A stretch of DNA of 6,308 nt from the NCBI GenBank assembly GCA_013297575.1, contig JAAFHO010000353.1, positions 1-6,308 on the forward strand, in the 5' to 3' direction. A program made the position numbers and the translations under genes. The notes under the pieces are model-generated. The model was not told the origin of the DNA. It worked only from the letters and a program-made list of their open reading frames with translations, and made no database searches. This DNA is from Chitinophagales bacterium. Its GTDB lineage: Bacteria > Bacteroidota > Bacteroidia > Chitinophagales > Saprospiraceae. Positions 1 to 5,601 of the stretch are shown in pieces (position 1 is the first letter of the stretch; every line of letters starts with the position of its first letter).

Positions 1-672
1 TAAATCCCACCAAGCATTGTCTGCATAAAAAACCTTTTTTAAGTCGAATTCAACACTCAGGTTTGCATTGCCTTTGATACTCATATTTTGAGCAAAACTG
101 GCTTCGCGATATACTTTGTCTGATCCGCAATGGAAAATCATAAAAATATCATCTACTTGATCGTTGTTGCTATCGCCTTGACCTTCTATTTTATTGAAAA
201 TGTATGATTTCCAACCTGGCCAATATTCTACTTCCTGCGCCAATGGATGTCCAGCAGGGAAATCAGATGGCCTTTTGGCATTTAAGGATGGTTTTACGCC
301 GTATCCCATTTTGATACCCGTATAATCGCCTGTTGGAACAGTAACTTTAAGGGTAACTTCTACAGATTTATCATCAGCGGCTGCGCTGGGTGTAAAATTA
401 ATGAATGCTGACTCCGCAAGCAATGTTTCAGTAGTGCCGTTCAATAGTTTAATATCGGATAAATAGGTATTGAACTGCGAAAATTGCACCTTATAAGTAT
501 CGTAGTCATATGACTTATTCGTTTGCAGCGGAAGACCATCATATAATGCTTTGAAGGTGATGGTTAATTCTGCTGTTGCTGGTACAACTGGAACGATTGG
601 ATCGTCCTCTTTTTTACAAGAAATAACGGTAAATAGGGCAACGAGGGCGATTAATATGGTTTGAAATTTCAT
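1..672 (-). CDS. MbnP-like (copper-binding family) lipoprotein, 3' end outside window
   Basis: The reading frame runs leftward from ATG at 672-670 for 224 codons to the window edge without a stop, so the C-terminus is missing. It begins MKFQTILIAL..., a lipoprotein signal peptide ending VISC with the acylated Cys at residue 19. The mature protein starts CKKEDD, an acidic stretch resembling the lipoprotein export signal that directs Bacteroidota lipoproteins to the cell surface. The body has MbnP-family hallmarks: a TITFKALYDGLPL strand, YLSDIKLL (70-77), a GHPL motif with His142, the YWPGW aromatic cluster (150-154) followed by YIFNKIEG, and FHCG with His181. Characterised MbnP/CorA/MopE-type proteins bind copper through His residues and an oxidised Trp, so periplasmic or surface copper binding is a family-based inference. 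The gene lies 63 bp downstream of a divergent paralogue in the same orientation, and no separate promoter was seen, so co-transcription is likely. Cys182 next to His181 is an oddity. Family assignment is fairly secure; function is not. Confidence 0.8.
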   Translation of the reverse strand, partial: MKFQTILIALVALFTVISCKKEDDPIVPVVPATAELTITFKALYDGLPLQTNKSYDYDTYKVQFSQFNTYLSDIKLLNGTTETLLAESAFINFTPSAAADDKSVEVTLKVTVPTGDYTGIKMGYGVKPSLNAKRPSDFPAGHPLAQEVEYWPGWKSYIFNKIEGQGDSNNDQVDDIFMIFHCGSDKVYREASFAQNMSIKGNANLSVEFDLKKVFYADNAWWDL

Positions 673-735
673 GTTTTAAGTATTTGTACGTTAGATTAGG
701 TGCGCTAATTTTTAAATATGCTATACCACTAATGG

Positions 736-1575
736 TTATTGAACATCAAAGGTACTATTAAGATTGGAGACCATTTTGATTTTCCATTTGTCTTTGCCAG
801 TATTGGCAAAGTCAATCCCTTTTACGAGTTCGGCAAAGTCAATTTTTAGACCTACCTTAAAATCGAACCCTGTTTGGTGTTCAAAATTACCTGTTTTTTG
901 GAACAATAGCGGTGCAGCACCAAAGTCCGTGCTAGTGAAACGCAATGTATCTGCTATTGTTGCTGATGCGCTATCTTTAGCCACCACAATTTGCATCCAA
1001 ACAAACCCTTCGCTTCGGCTCAACCAAAGGCTATCTGTTTGTTTGTTTAGCGGGTGACCAGATGGTGTTTTTCTGGGAATAATACCGTTTTGAGGCGCAT
1101 CCAAGCCGACTTTGAAGTCGATTTGGTCAAAAAAGCCACTTTTTTTGAATGTACCTACTGTATATTCCAAGGGTATGCGTCTTGCCAAAACTATATCATC
1201 CAAAAACACTTTGGCAAGGGTATCGGTTACTGCTGCTCCAAATACACTGGTGCGCAGGGAATCGCTAATTTGATATAATTTGCCTTGTTGTTGCAGTTTA
1301 AAATCGGATAGGTAAAAGGCGGCGCTTTTGATCCTAAACCACTGATTGAGGTCGTTTTTATAAGCCTTATTTTCTTTGAAAACGGAATCCACGTATTCTT
1401 GGTTAATGACTACAATGAGATTGGGGTATTTGCAACATTCGTCTTCGCAGGGCTTGTCGGCGGTGAACTCAAAATTAGTGGCCTCAATATCTAGGCAGCC
1501 ACGCGTAGGCGCATCGCATTGGGCGAGTAGTAGTGCCAAGATGGGCAATAGTATTATGGATGCTTTTTTTACCAC
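736..1575 (-). CDS. MbnP-like lipoprotein with Cys-rich N-terminus, divergent paralogue of the neighbouring gene
   Basis: This 279-residue protein starts at GTG 1575-1573; no in-frame ATG lies between it and the upstream stop at 1611-1609. MVKKASIILLPILALLLAQC is a clear lipoprotein signal with Cys20 as the lipidation site. A Cys-rich segment follows (C27, C43, C47, C48) in the form GC..-.A.NF...AD..C..-.CCKYP, a motif seen ahead of Bacteroidota MbnP-like domains; it could form disulphides or bind metal. The MbnP-like domain then shows FYLSDFKL (87-94), FKVGLDAPQN (154-163), SGHPL with His174, and SLWLSRSEGFVWMQI around Trp184. Compared with the downstream paralogue, the second His of the FHCG motif appears to be Gln226 (LFQKTG) and only one Trp of the WPGW cluster remains, so metal binding may differ or be lost. 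After the lipid Cys it reads DAPTRG, with no acidic export signal, which suggests a periplasm-facing location. It lies between the repeat-filled gap after the dehydrogenase gene and the partial paralogue, all leftward. Confidence 0.8.
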   Translation of the reverse strand: MVKKASIILLPILALLLAQCDAPTRGCLDIEATNFEFTADKPCEDECCKYPNLIVVINQEYVDSVFKENKAYKNDLNQWFRIKSAAFYLSDFKLQQQGKLYQISDSLRTSVFGAAVTDTLAKVFLDDIVLARRIPLEYTVGTFKKSGFFDQIDFKVGLDAPQNGIIPRKTPSGHPLNKQTDSLWLSRSEGFVWMQIVVAKDSASATIADTLRFTSTDFGAAPLLFQKTGNFEHQTGFDFKVGLKIDFAELVKGIDFANTGKDKWKIKMVSNLNSTFDVQ

Positions 1576-1632
1576 AAATTTATTATTAAATGAGCGTTTA
1601 TTAATGTTTTACACGTGGCTTATACTTTTTCA

Positions 1633-1766
1633 CCACAAGAGTGCACAAGAATACACAAAGACTTAGCGTATACTTTTATTACTATAAAAGCACACAAGAG
1701 GACGCAAAGATTAGTCGCCTACGAAAGCGTACGCTACGCTTTGTGTCCTCTTATGTACTTTTGTGG
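1633..1766. repeat. Degenerate intergenic palindrome made of three 28-bp CACAAAG-type modules
   Basis: This element fills most of the gap between the dehydrogenase stop and the start of the second MbnP-like gene. Module A is 1633-1660 and module B is 1682-1709, both in the + orientation. Module C is 1739-1766 and is inverted. After inverting C, A matches C at 23 of 28 positions and B matches C at 23 of 28. The B/C differences are all transitions and most A/C differences are too. The shared theme is CCACAA(A/G)AG...ACACAAAG, preceded in A and followed in C by a short T/A-rich flank (TTTTTCA / TGAAAAA). A possible fourth, weaker inverted copy follows A at about 1661-1682. Similar CACAAAG-rich palindromes are familiar from Bacteroidota intergenic regions. 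No open reading frame or transposase accompanies it. It may be a non-autonomous mobile palindrome or a folded RNA element in the dehydrogenase-MbnP transcript. Confidence 0.7.
1686..1762. other. Long hairpin: 24-bp imperfect stem with competing inner palindrome
   Basis: Arms 1686-1709 and 1739-1762 are complementary at 21 of 24 positions. One of the three mismatches is a G-T wobble in the + strand RNA. The 29-base loop contains most of a perfect inner palindrome, AAAGCGTA (1724-1731), CGC, TACGCTTT (1735-1742), whose right arm shares CTTT with the outer stem, so the two folds are mutually exclusive at that edge. A further small hairpin, CTTTTAT / ATAAAAG with a 4-base loop, lies at 1673-1690. 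None is followed by a U-tract in the leftward direction, so this does not look like an intrinsic terminator. mRNA 3'-end protection or attenuation is possible but not shown. Confidence 0.6.
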
Positions 1767-1802
1767 TTGAAAAAACGACATAACGTGCAATGAATCAATG
1801 CG

Positions 1803-3203
1803 TTATTGAGGCATTAACCGAAATATCATTCCAGGTTCTTCTACTGCCACATAAATATAGCCTTTGTTGTCGATCGCAATACAACGCATTCGGCCAATTT
1901 GAGGTAGTAGTTGTTCGTGTTTTAAGAGTTTGCTACCCTCCAAATCGCAACGATCCAAATACCTGAACCGCAAAGAACCAGCGAGCAAATCGCCCTTCCA
2001 AGCAGGATAAAGATCACTCGTAACAAACGCCAAACCACAAGGCGCAATCGAGGGCACCCAATAATCTATCGGGTTTATTATATCGTCGCGACGTGTGATG
2101 GAGGTAAATGACCCACCATCGTATTCAGTGCCGTAAGACACCACTGGCCAGCCAAAATTTTTACCTTTTTGGATCATATTGACTTCATCTCCGCCACGAG
2201 GGCCGTGTTCTGTTTCCCACAATTCGCCCGTTTGAGGATGTATCGCTAATCCTTGAGGATTCCGGTGTCCATAAGACCATACTGATGCCATTGCGTCTTT
2301 TCTATTGATAAACGGATTATCAGCGGGTATGCTGCCATCATCCTTAATTCGGTGTATTTTTCCAGGGCCTTTATCTAAAAATTGTGGATAATCATCTTTT
2401 CCGCCGCGATCGCCTACGCTGACATATAAATATCCATTGCGGTCAAATGCCAAACGTCCGCCATAATGGTGGAACGCTTTGGTATAAGGTTCTGCCACAA
2501 AAATATCTTTACCATCTACCAATTTATCATTGTCTAACCTCGCTCGATACACTGCCGTAGTGCCGTAAGTACTACCGAGCGAGTCTTTGGTTTTGGAATA
2601 AGTGAGGTAAATGATTCGATTGGACTCAAATTTTGGGTGTAATTTTATATCCAAAAGTCCGCCTTGGCTTTCTACCAAACTAGGCGGCACACCTGTAATT
2701 TCCGTTTTCTTTTTATTGCCATCCAAGCGCCATAATTTACCGATGCGCTCGGTGAACAACATATCGTTATTGGGCAAAAAGACGATTCCCCAAGGATTTT
2801 CTAGATCAGTGAGTATAGTGTCCAATACAATCGTCATGCCTTCGGACACGTATTTATTGTCTTTTGGGACGGCATTTTGGAGCATTTTTTCTTTATTTGC
2901 CACCATATTGTCCAATAAATAGTTCGACAAATTGAATATTTGGCGCTCGTTCAGTTTTTCACTAAAATTATGGCCAGCAATATCAGGGAAGCCATTTTTA
3001 ATGCTGTTGATTAATTCAAGGCGCGAGTTACCATGCTTCCATTCTTTTTTGGTAAAATCTTCCACGCTTGCACCGTGACAGGATGCGCACTGTTTTTTGT
3101 AATGTGCCTTGCTGCTAGAAAGGATGCGTTCTGGCGAGTTTTCTCTGTGGCAAAATGTAAGTAGCAATAATGCTGAAAAAAGGAGTAATCCGTATTTTAT
3201 CAT
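1803..3203 (-). CDS. Cytochrome c / PQQ-dependent sugar dehydrogenase (GSDH family) fusion, exported
   Basis: This 466-residue protein starts at ATG 3203-3201. The N-terminal segment MIKYGLLLFSALLLLTFC is an export signal; LTFC is a non-canonical lipobox, so lipidation at Cys18 is probable but not certain. A class I cytochrome c domain follows (about 30-98) with haem motif C39-A-S-C42-H43 and the final helix ERQIFNLSNYLL. The GSDH-type six-bladed quinoprotein domain spans about 123-465: ENPWGIVFLP (135-144), TERIGKLWRL (151-160), HHYGGRLAFD with His246, YGHRNPQGLA with Arg314, TEHGPRGGDEVN (331-342) and PSIAPCGLAF (384-393). By family knowledge, the His and Arg correspond to the catalytic base and PQQ-contacting Arg of soluble glucose dehydrogenase. 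Expected activity is PQQ-dependent aldose (or related sugar/alcohol) oxidation in the periplasm, with electrons passed to the fused haem; the substrate cannot be deduced. Oddity: the usual distal Met of the haem domain is missing (GFPDIAGHNF, residues 71-80). The two MbnP-like genes follow downstream. Confidence 0.92.
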   Translation of the reverse strand: MIKYGLLLFSALLLLTFCHRENSPERILSSSKAHYKKQCASCHGASVEDFTKKEWKHGNSRLELINSIKNGFPDIAGHNFSEKLNERQIFNLSNYLLDNMVANKEKMLQNAVPKDNKYVSEGMTIVLDTILTDLENPWGIVFLPNNDMLFTERIGKLWRLDGNKKKTEITGVPPSLVESQGGLLDIKLHPKFESNRIIYLTYSKTKDSLGSTYGTTAVYRARLDNDKLVDGKDIFVAEPYTKAFHHYGGRLAFDRNGYLYVSVGDRGGKDDYPQFLDKGPGKIHRIKDDGSIPADNPFINRKDAMASVWSYGHRNPQGLAIHPQTGELWETEHGPRGGDEVNMIQKGKNFGWPVVSYGTEYDGGSFTSITRRDDIINPIDYWVPSIAPCGLAFVTSDLYPAWKGDLLAGSLRFRYLDRCDLEGSKLLKHEQLLPQIGRMRCIAIDNKGYIYVAVEEPGMIFRLMPQ

Positions 3204-3224
3204 AGTGTTGTGTTAAATCGAACC

Positions 3225-3264
3225 GCAAATATCTTAAAATTTATCCAAACTGTTTTATATTTGC
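3225..3264. repeat. Perfect 8-bp inverted repeat in the divergent promoter region
   Basis: GCAAATAT (3225-3232) and ATATTTGC (3257-3264) are exact reverse complements separated by 24 bases. They lie between the leftward dehydrogenase gene and the rightward regulator operon. Such a site could bind a dimeric regulator or loop the DNA, but an 8-bp match in AT-rich DNA may be chance. Confidence 0.3.
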
Positions 3265-3277
3265 ATTTACTTTGCGC
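3260..3277 (+). promoter_or_regulatory. Candidate OmpR/PhoB-type operator: two TTTGC half-sites 11 bp apart
   Basis: TTTGCAT (3260-3266), a 4-base spacer TTAC, then TTTGCGC (3271-3277): 7-bp units on an 11-bp period, the geometry bound head-to-tail by OmpR/PhoB-family dimers. Five of seven positions match between the units. The second unit overlaps the -33 TTTG of the promoter for the OmpR-type regulator just downstream, so autoregulation is a natural hypothesis. Binding itself is inferred only from spacing and position. Confidence 0.3.
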
Positions 3278-3303
3278 GTTCACCGCAGAGTTCGCTACTT
3301 TTG
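3271..3303 (+). promoter_or_regulatory. Bacteroidota-type promoter for the regulator operon
   Basis: TTTG at 3271-3274 and TACTTTTG at 3296-3303 match the Bacteroidota primary sigma factor consensus (TTTG near -33, TAnnTTTG near -7), with 21 bases between the boxes. Transcription would start near 3308-3312, giving a leader of about 40 nt ending in an A-rich AAAAAATAACC just before the ATG at 3349. This position also argues against the in-frame TTG at 3301 as a start codon. Confidence 0.6.
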
Positions 3304-3348
3304 CATCTTGACTGGTTTTGTATTTATATTAACCGACAAAAAATAACC

Positions 3349-4035
3349 ATGCGTATTTTATTAGTTGAAGATGAGGAATCCATCCGCGATGCGGTCAAAA
3401 TAAATTTAGTGTTGGAGGGCTACGAGGTCGTGACATCAGGCAATGGCCGATTAGCAATGGAACTTATTGGTAATCAGCATTTTGATTTGCTTATTCTCGA
3501 TGTAATGCTGCCAGAAATGGATGGTTTTTCTATTGCCGAACGCGTCAGATTGACCAATCAGGAAACCCCAATTTTGATGTTAACGGCTAAAGATCAAGCG
3601 CAAGACCGGATCAATGGCCTTAAAAAAGGCGCGGATGATTACCTCACCAAACCCTTCAATTTGGAAGAAATGCTGTTGCGTGTAGGTAGCCTTTTGAGGC
3701 GCAGCCAACGTGTAAAAGGCGAGTCCATTGATGTTTATACTTTTGGTGGCAATACGGTTCATTTTGATTTGTTTGAAGCCACCACTTGGCGCGGCGAAAA
3801 CATTGTTCTGACCAAAAAAGAGGCCATGCTATTCAAACTTTTGGTCGAACGCAAAAATGAAGTAGTGAGCCGCAACCAAATACTGCAAGCCGTTTGGGGA
3901 TACGATGTGTTCCCCAGTACGCGTACCATTGATAATTTTATTTTGGCGTTTAGGAAATATTTTGAACGCGATCCGAAAAACCCCCAATACTTCCATTCCA
4001 TGCGCGGTGTCGGGTACAAATTTATGGGAGATTAA
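3349..4035 (+). CDS. OmpR/PhoB-family response regulator
   Basis: This 228-residue cytoplasmic regulator comprises a receiver domain (about 2-117) and a winged-helix OmpR-type DNA-binding domain (about 128-226). Receiver residues are complete: acidic pair E7/D8, phospho-acceptor D51 in LLILDVMLPEMDG, T79 in ILMLTA, and K101 in TKPF, so it should be phosphorylated normally. The output domain shows LTKKEAMLFKLLVERKNEVVSR, AVWGYDVFPSTRTIDNFI (recognition helix region) and the C-terminal wing RGVGYKF. The ATG at 3349 was chosen over an upstream in-frame TTG at 3301 because the latter overlaps the predicted -7 box and adds 16 residues before the canonical MRILLVEDEE start. It is the first gene of a two-gene operon; the stop is 3 nt from the next ATG. 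No histidine kinase is present in the window, so its phosphodonor is unknown. The target genes are not shown by the sequence; the divergent dehydrogenase/MbnP group is an obvious candidate. Confidence 0.95.
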   Translation: MRILLVEDEESIRDAVKINLVLEGYEVVTSGNGRLAMELIGNQHFDLLILDVMLPEMDGFSIAERVRLTNQETPILMLTAKDQAQDRINGLKKGADDYLTKPFNLEEMLLRVGSLLRRSQRVKGESIDVYTFGGNTVHFDLFEATTWRGENIVLTKKEAMLFKLLVERKNEVVSRNQILQAVWGYDVFPSTRTIDNFILAFRKYFERDPKNPQYFHSMRGVGYKFMGD

Positions 4036-4038
4036 AGG

Positions 4039-5601
4039 ATGTATAAAATATTGATAATCAGCATTATATTGTTTTCGGTGTTGCCGCTTTGCGCTCAAAA
4101 TAATAGTGCGTGGCGCGATACCTTGCAAACAAAACAGAAACTGCTCCGCGAATTGGTACTCGAACAAAACTACGAAGACGCGCAAGTAGAATCAGGCGAA
4201 TTAAGGGCGTTTATAAAGCGCAATTTCGTGTTTATGCCCTCTGCAACGCTTGGACTTATTTCCAGTATTTACCTTCGGAACAAAGACCGCAGCAGCGCCT
4301 TGTCTATGTTGGCAGAAGCCGAACAAGATGTACAACGCGATAAAAACTACGATACTAAAGCGGCTTTGTTGGCCGCTATTGTAAAAGAACACGATAGATG
4401 GGGCAACGAAGAACGCGCTGCTATCTGCCGGCAAATGCTGCAAACTACACAAGATACGCTTGCTGCACGCCAATTATCCCAAAAAACACGGCATTATGAG
4501 CAAACTATCGACTCGCTTAGAACGGCGTTAAATACGGCAACCGCCACCAAAGAAAATACTATTACCCTTGATCGTTACAAGGCATTAGCATTAGTTGGGA
4601 TCGGTGCATTTGTGTTGCTTGCACTGGTAGTAGCCCAATTGAATAACAATAATCGCTGGCGGCGTAAATTGGAAAACCGCGAATTGGAATTTGAGTTAAG
4701 CCACGTTAACCCCAATGATTTACCACCGCCAAACGATCCGCAGTCCACCTTTTCGAGCGAACCCAACACATCCACAGAGGTAATAAAAACGGGTAATTCC
4801 AGTCTTTCGGCTTATGATATGTCGCGCCGCGATTATTTTAGTTTGTATGAAAAAGAACCGCAAGTTGCCTTGGTGATTGAACCTAATCGGCAAATTGCTT
4901 TGTATGTTCGGTCGTTGTTGAGTAGCAATTTTGAAGTAATTACAGCCGATACCGCCGCAGAAGCACTCAAAGTAGCGCATGAATCGATGCCCGATCTGAT
5001 TGTTTGTGATGCACATTTGAATGGTCAGGAAGGTATTGATATTGTGCGGCAAATAAAACTTTCGGAGCGCACCAATCATATTCCAGTAGTTTTATTGAGC
5101 AAGCATTACGGTAACGACGGTCGCTTGGATGCCTTACGCGCAGGAGCAGATGCGTGGTTTACCCGCCCCATGCAAAGCGATGAGTTTAATATTACGGTAA
5201 AACACCTTATTGATAGTCAAAAAACAAAACACGATGACTTTCAACGTCTGCTGCAATTATACTTTACAGATGATCGACCACCTATTCCAAATCGATTTAT
5301 TGCTGATATAATCACGTATATCGAAGCAGATATAGCCAATATTGACCTAATGCCCGATGAAATTGCTCGAAAAATGCAAATGAGTAACCCATTATTTGTG
5401 CGCAAACTCCGTGCGCTCACGGGTAAAGAACCCGGACAATTGATCCGCGAATTGCGTTTGGAAAAATCCAAATTCTTATTGGAAAAACGCGCCGGAACAC
5501 CACAAGCCATTTCTGCGATGGTTGGTTTTCCTAATCCGGGCAATTTTTCAATGGCCTTTAAAGATTATTTTGGAGAAAACACCTTATTGCTCATGGGTTA
5601 A
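4039..5601 (+). CDS. Membrane-tethered receiver-AraC regulator lacking a kinase domain
   Basis: The start ATG is 3 nt after the upstream regulator's stop, with AAAGG abutting it, so translational coupling is likely. Domains of the 520 residues: signal peptide 1-19 (ending PLCA); a helical, probably TPR-like periplasmic region 20-140; a coiled-coil-like segment 140-175; one membrane span at about 181-200; a basic cytoplasmic edge (RWRRK); a Pro/Ser-rich linker 221-270; a receiver domain 276-392; and an AraC-type double HTH 420-511 (DEIARKMQMS, RALTGKEPGQLIRELRLEKS, AMVGFPNPGNFSMAFKDYFG). The end resembles the output half of Bacteroidota hybrid two-component sensors, but there is no HisKA or HATPase domain between membrane and receiver. 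The receiver keeps D324 and S354 but has E281-P282 for the acidic pair and R376 in place of the invariant Lys, so ordinary phospho-switching is doubtful. The tail ends FGENTLLLMG rather than the usual FGxTPxxYR and overlaps the convergent gene. Probable role: a transmembrane transcription factor responding to an envelope signal, or a partner of the OmpR-type regulator. Confidence 0.85.
   Translation: MYKILIISIILFSVLPLCAQNNSAWRDTLQTKQKLLRELVLEQNYEDAQVESGELRAFIKRNFVFMPSATLGLISSIYLRNKDRSSALSMLAEAEQDVQRDKNYDTKAALLAAIVKEHDRWGNEERAAICRQMLQTTQDTLAARQLSQKTRHYEQTIDSLRTALNTATATKENTITLDRYKALALVGIGAFVLLALVVAQLNNNNRWRRKLENRELEFELSHVNPNDLPPPNDPQSTFSSEPNTSTEVIKTGNSSLSAYDMSRRDYFSLYEKEPQVALVIEPNRQIALYVRSLLSSNFEVITADTAAEALKVAHESMPDLIVCDAHLNGQEGIDIVRQIKLSERTNHIPVVLLSKHYGNDGRLDALRAGADAWFTRPMQSDEFNITVKHLIDSQKTKHDDFQRLLQLYFTDDRPPIPNRFIADIITYIEADIANIDLMPDEIARKMQMSNPLFVRKLRALTGKEPGQLIRELRLEKSKFLLEKRAGTPQAISAMVGFPNPGNFSMAFKDYFGENTLLLMG

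Noticed and set aside
1574..1581. TAAATTTG on the - strand as a -7 box for the second MbnP-like gene
   Set aside because: It overlaps the GTG start codon itself, so a transcript from it would lack the start; it is likely chance in AT-rich DNA.
764..1666. Three + strand frames opposite the second MbnP-like gene
   Set aside because: They show no recognisable domains or signals and lie antisense to a well-supported lipoprotein gene.
1686..1762. Intrinsic terminator for the dehydrogenase gene
   Set aside because: The stem is long and imperfect and is not followed by a U-tract in the leftward direction.
1633..1766. CRISPR-like repeats
   Set aside because: Only three degenerate modules are present, one is inverted, and there are no regular unique spacers, so they form a palindromic element instead.
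3256..3263. TATATTTG as an alternative -7 box for the regulator operon
   Set aside because: It matches TAnnTTTG but has no TTG at suitable spacing upstream; the pair at 3271-3303 fits better.
3301..3348. Upstream in-frame TTG start for the OmpR-type regulator, adding 16 residues
   Set aside because: The TTG overlaps the predicted -7 box, the extra residues do not fit the family N-terminus, and the ATG at 3349 follows an A-rich leader and gives the canonical MRILLVEDEE.
3829..4185. Leftward frame of 118 residues across the regulator/sensor junction
   Set aside because: It is antisense to two well-supported genes, with no domain or start signal of its own.
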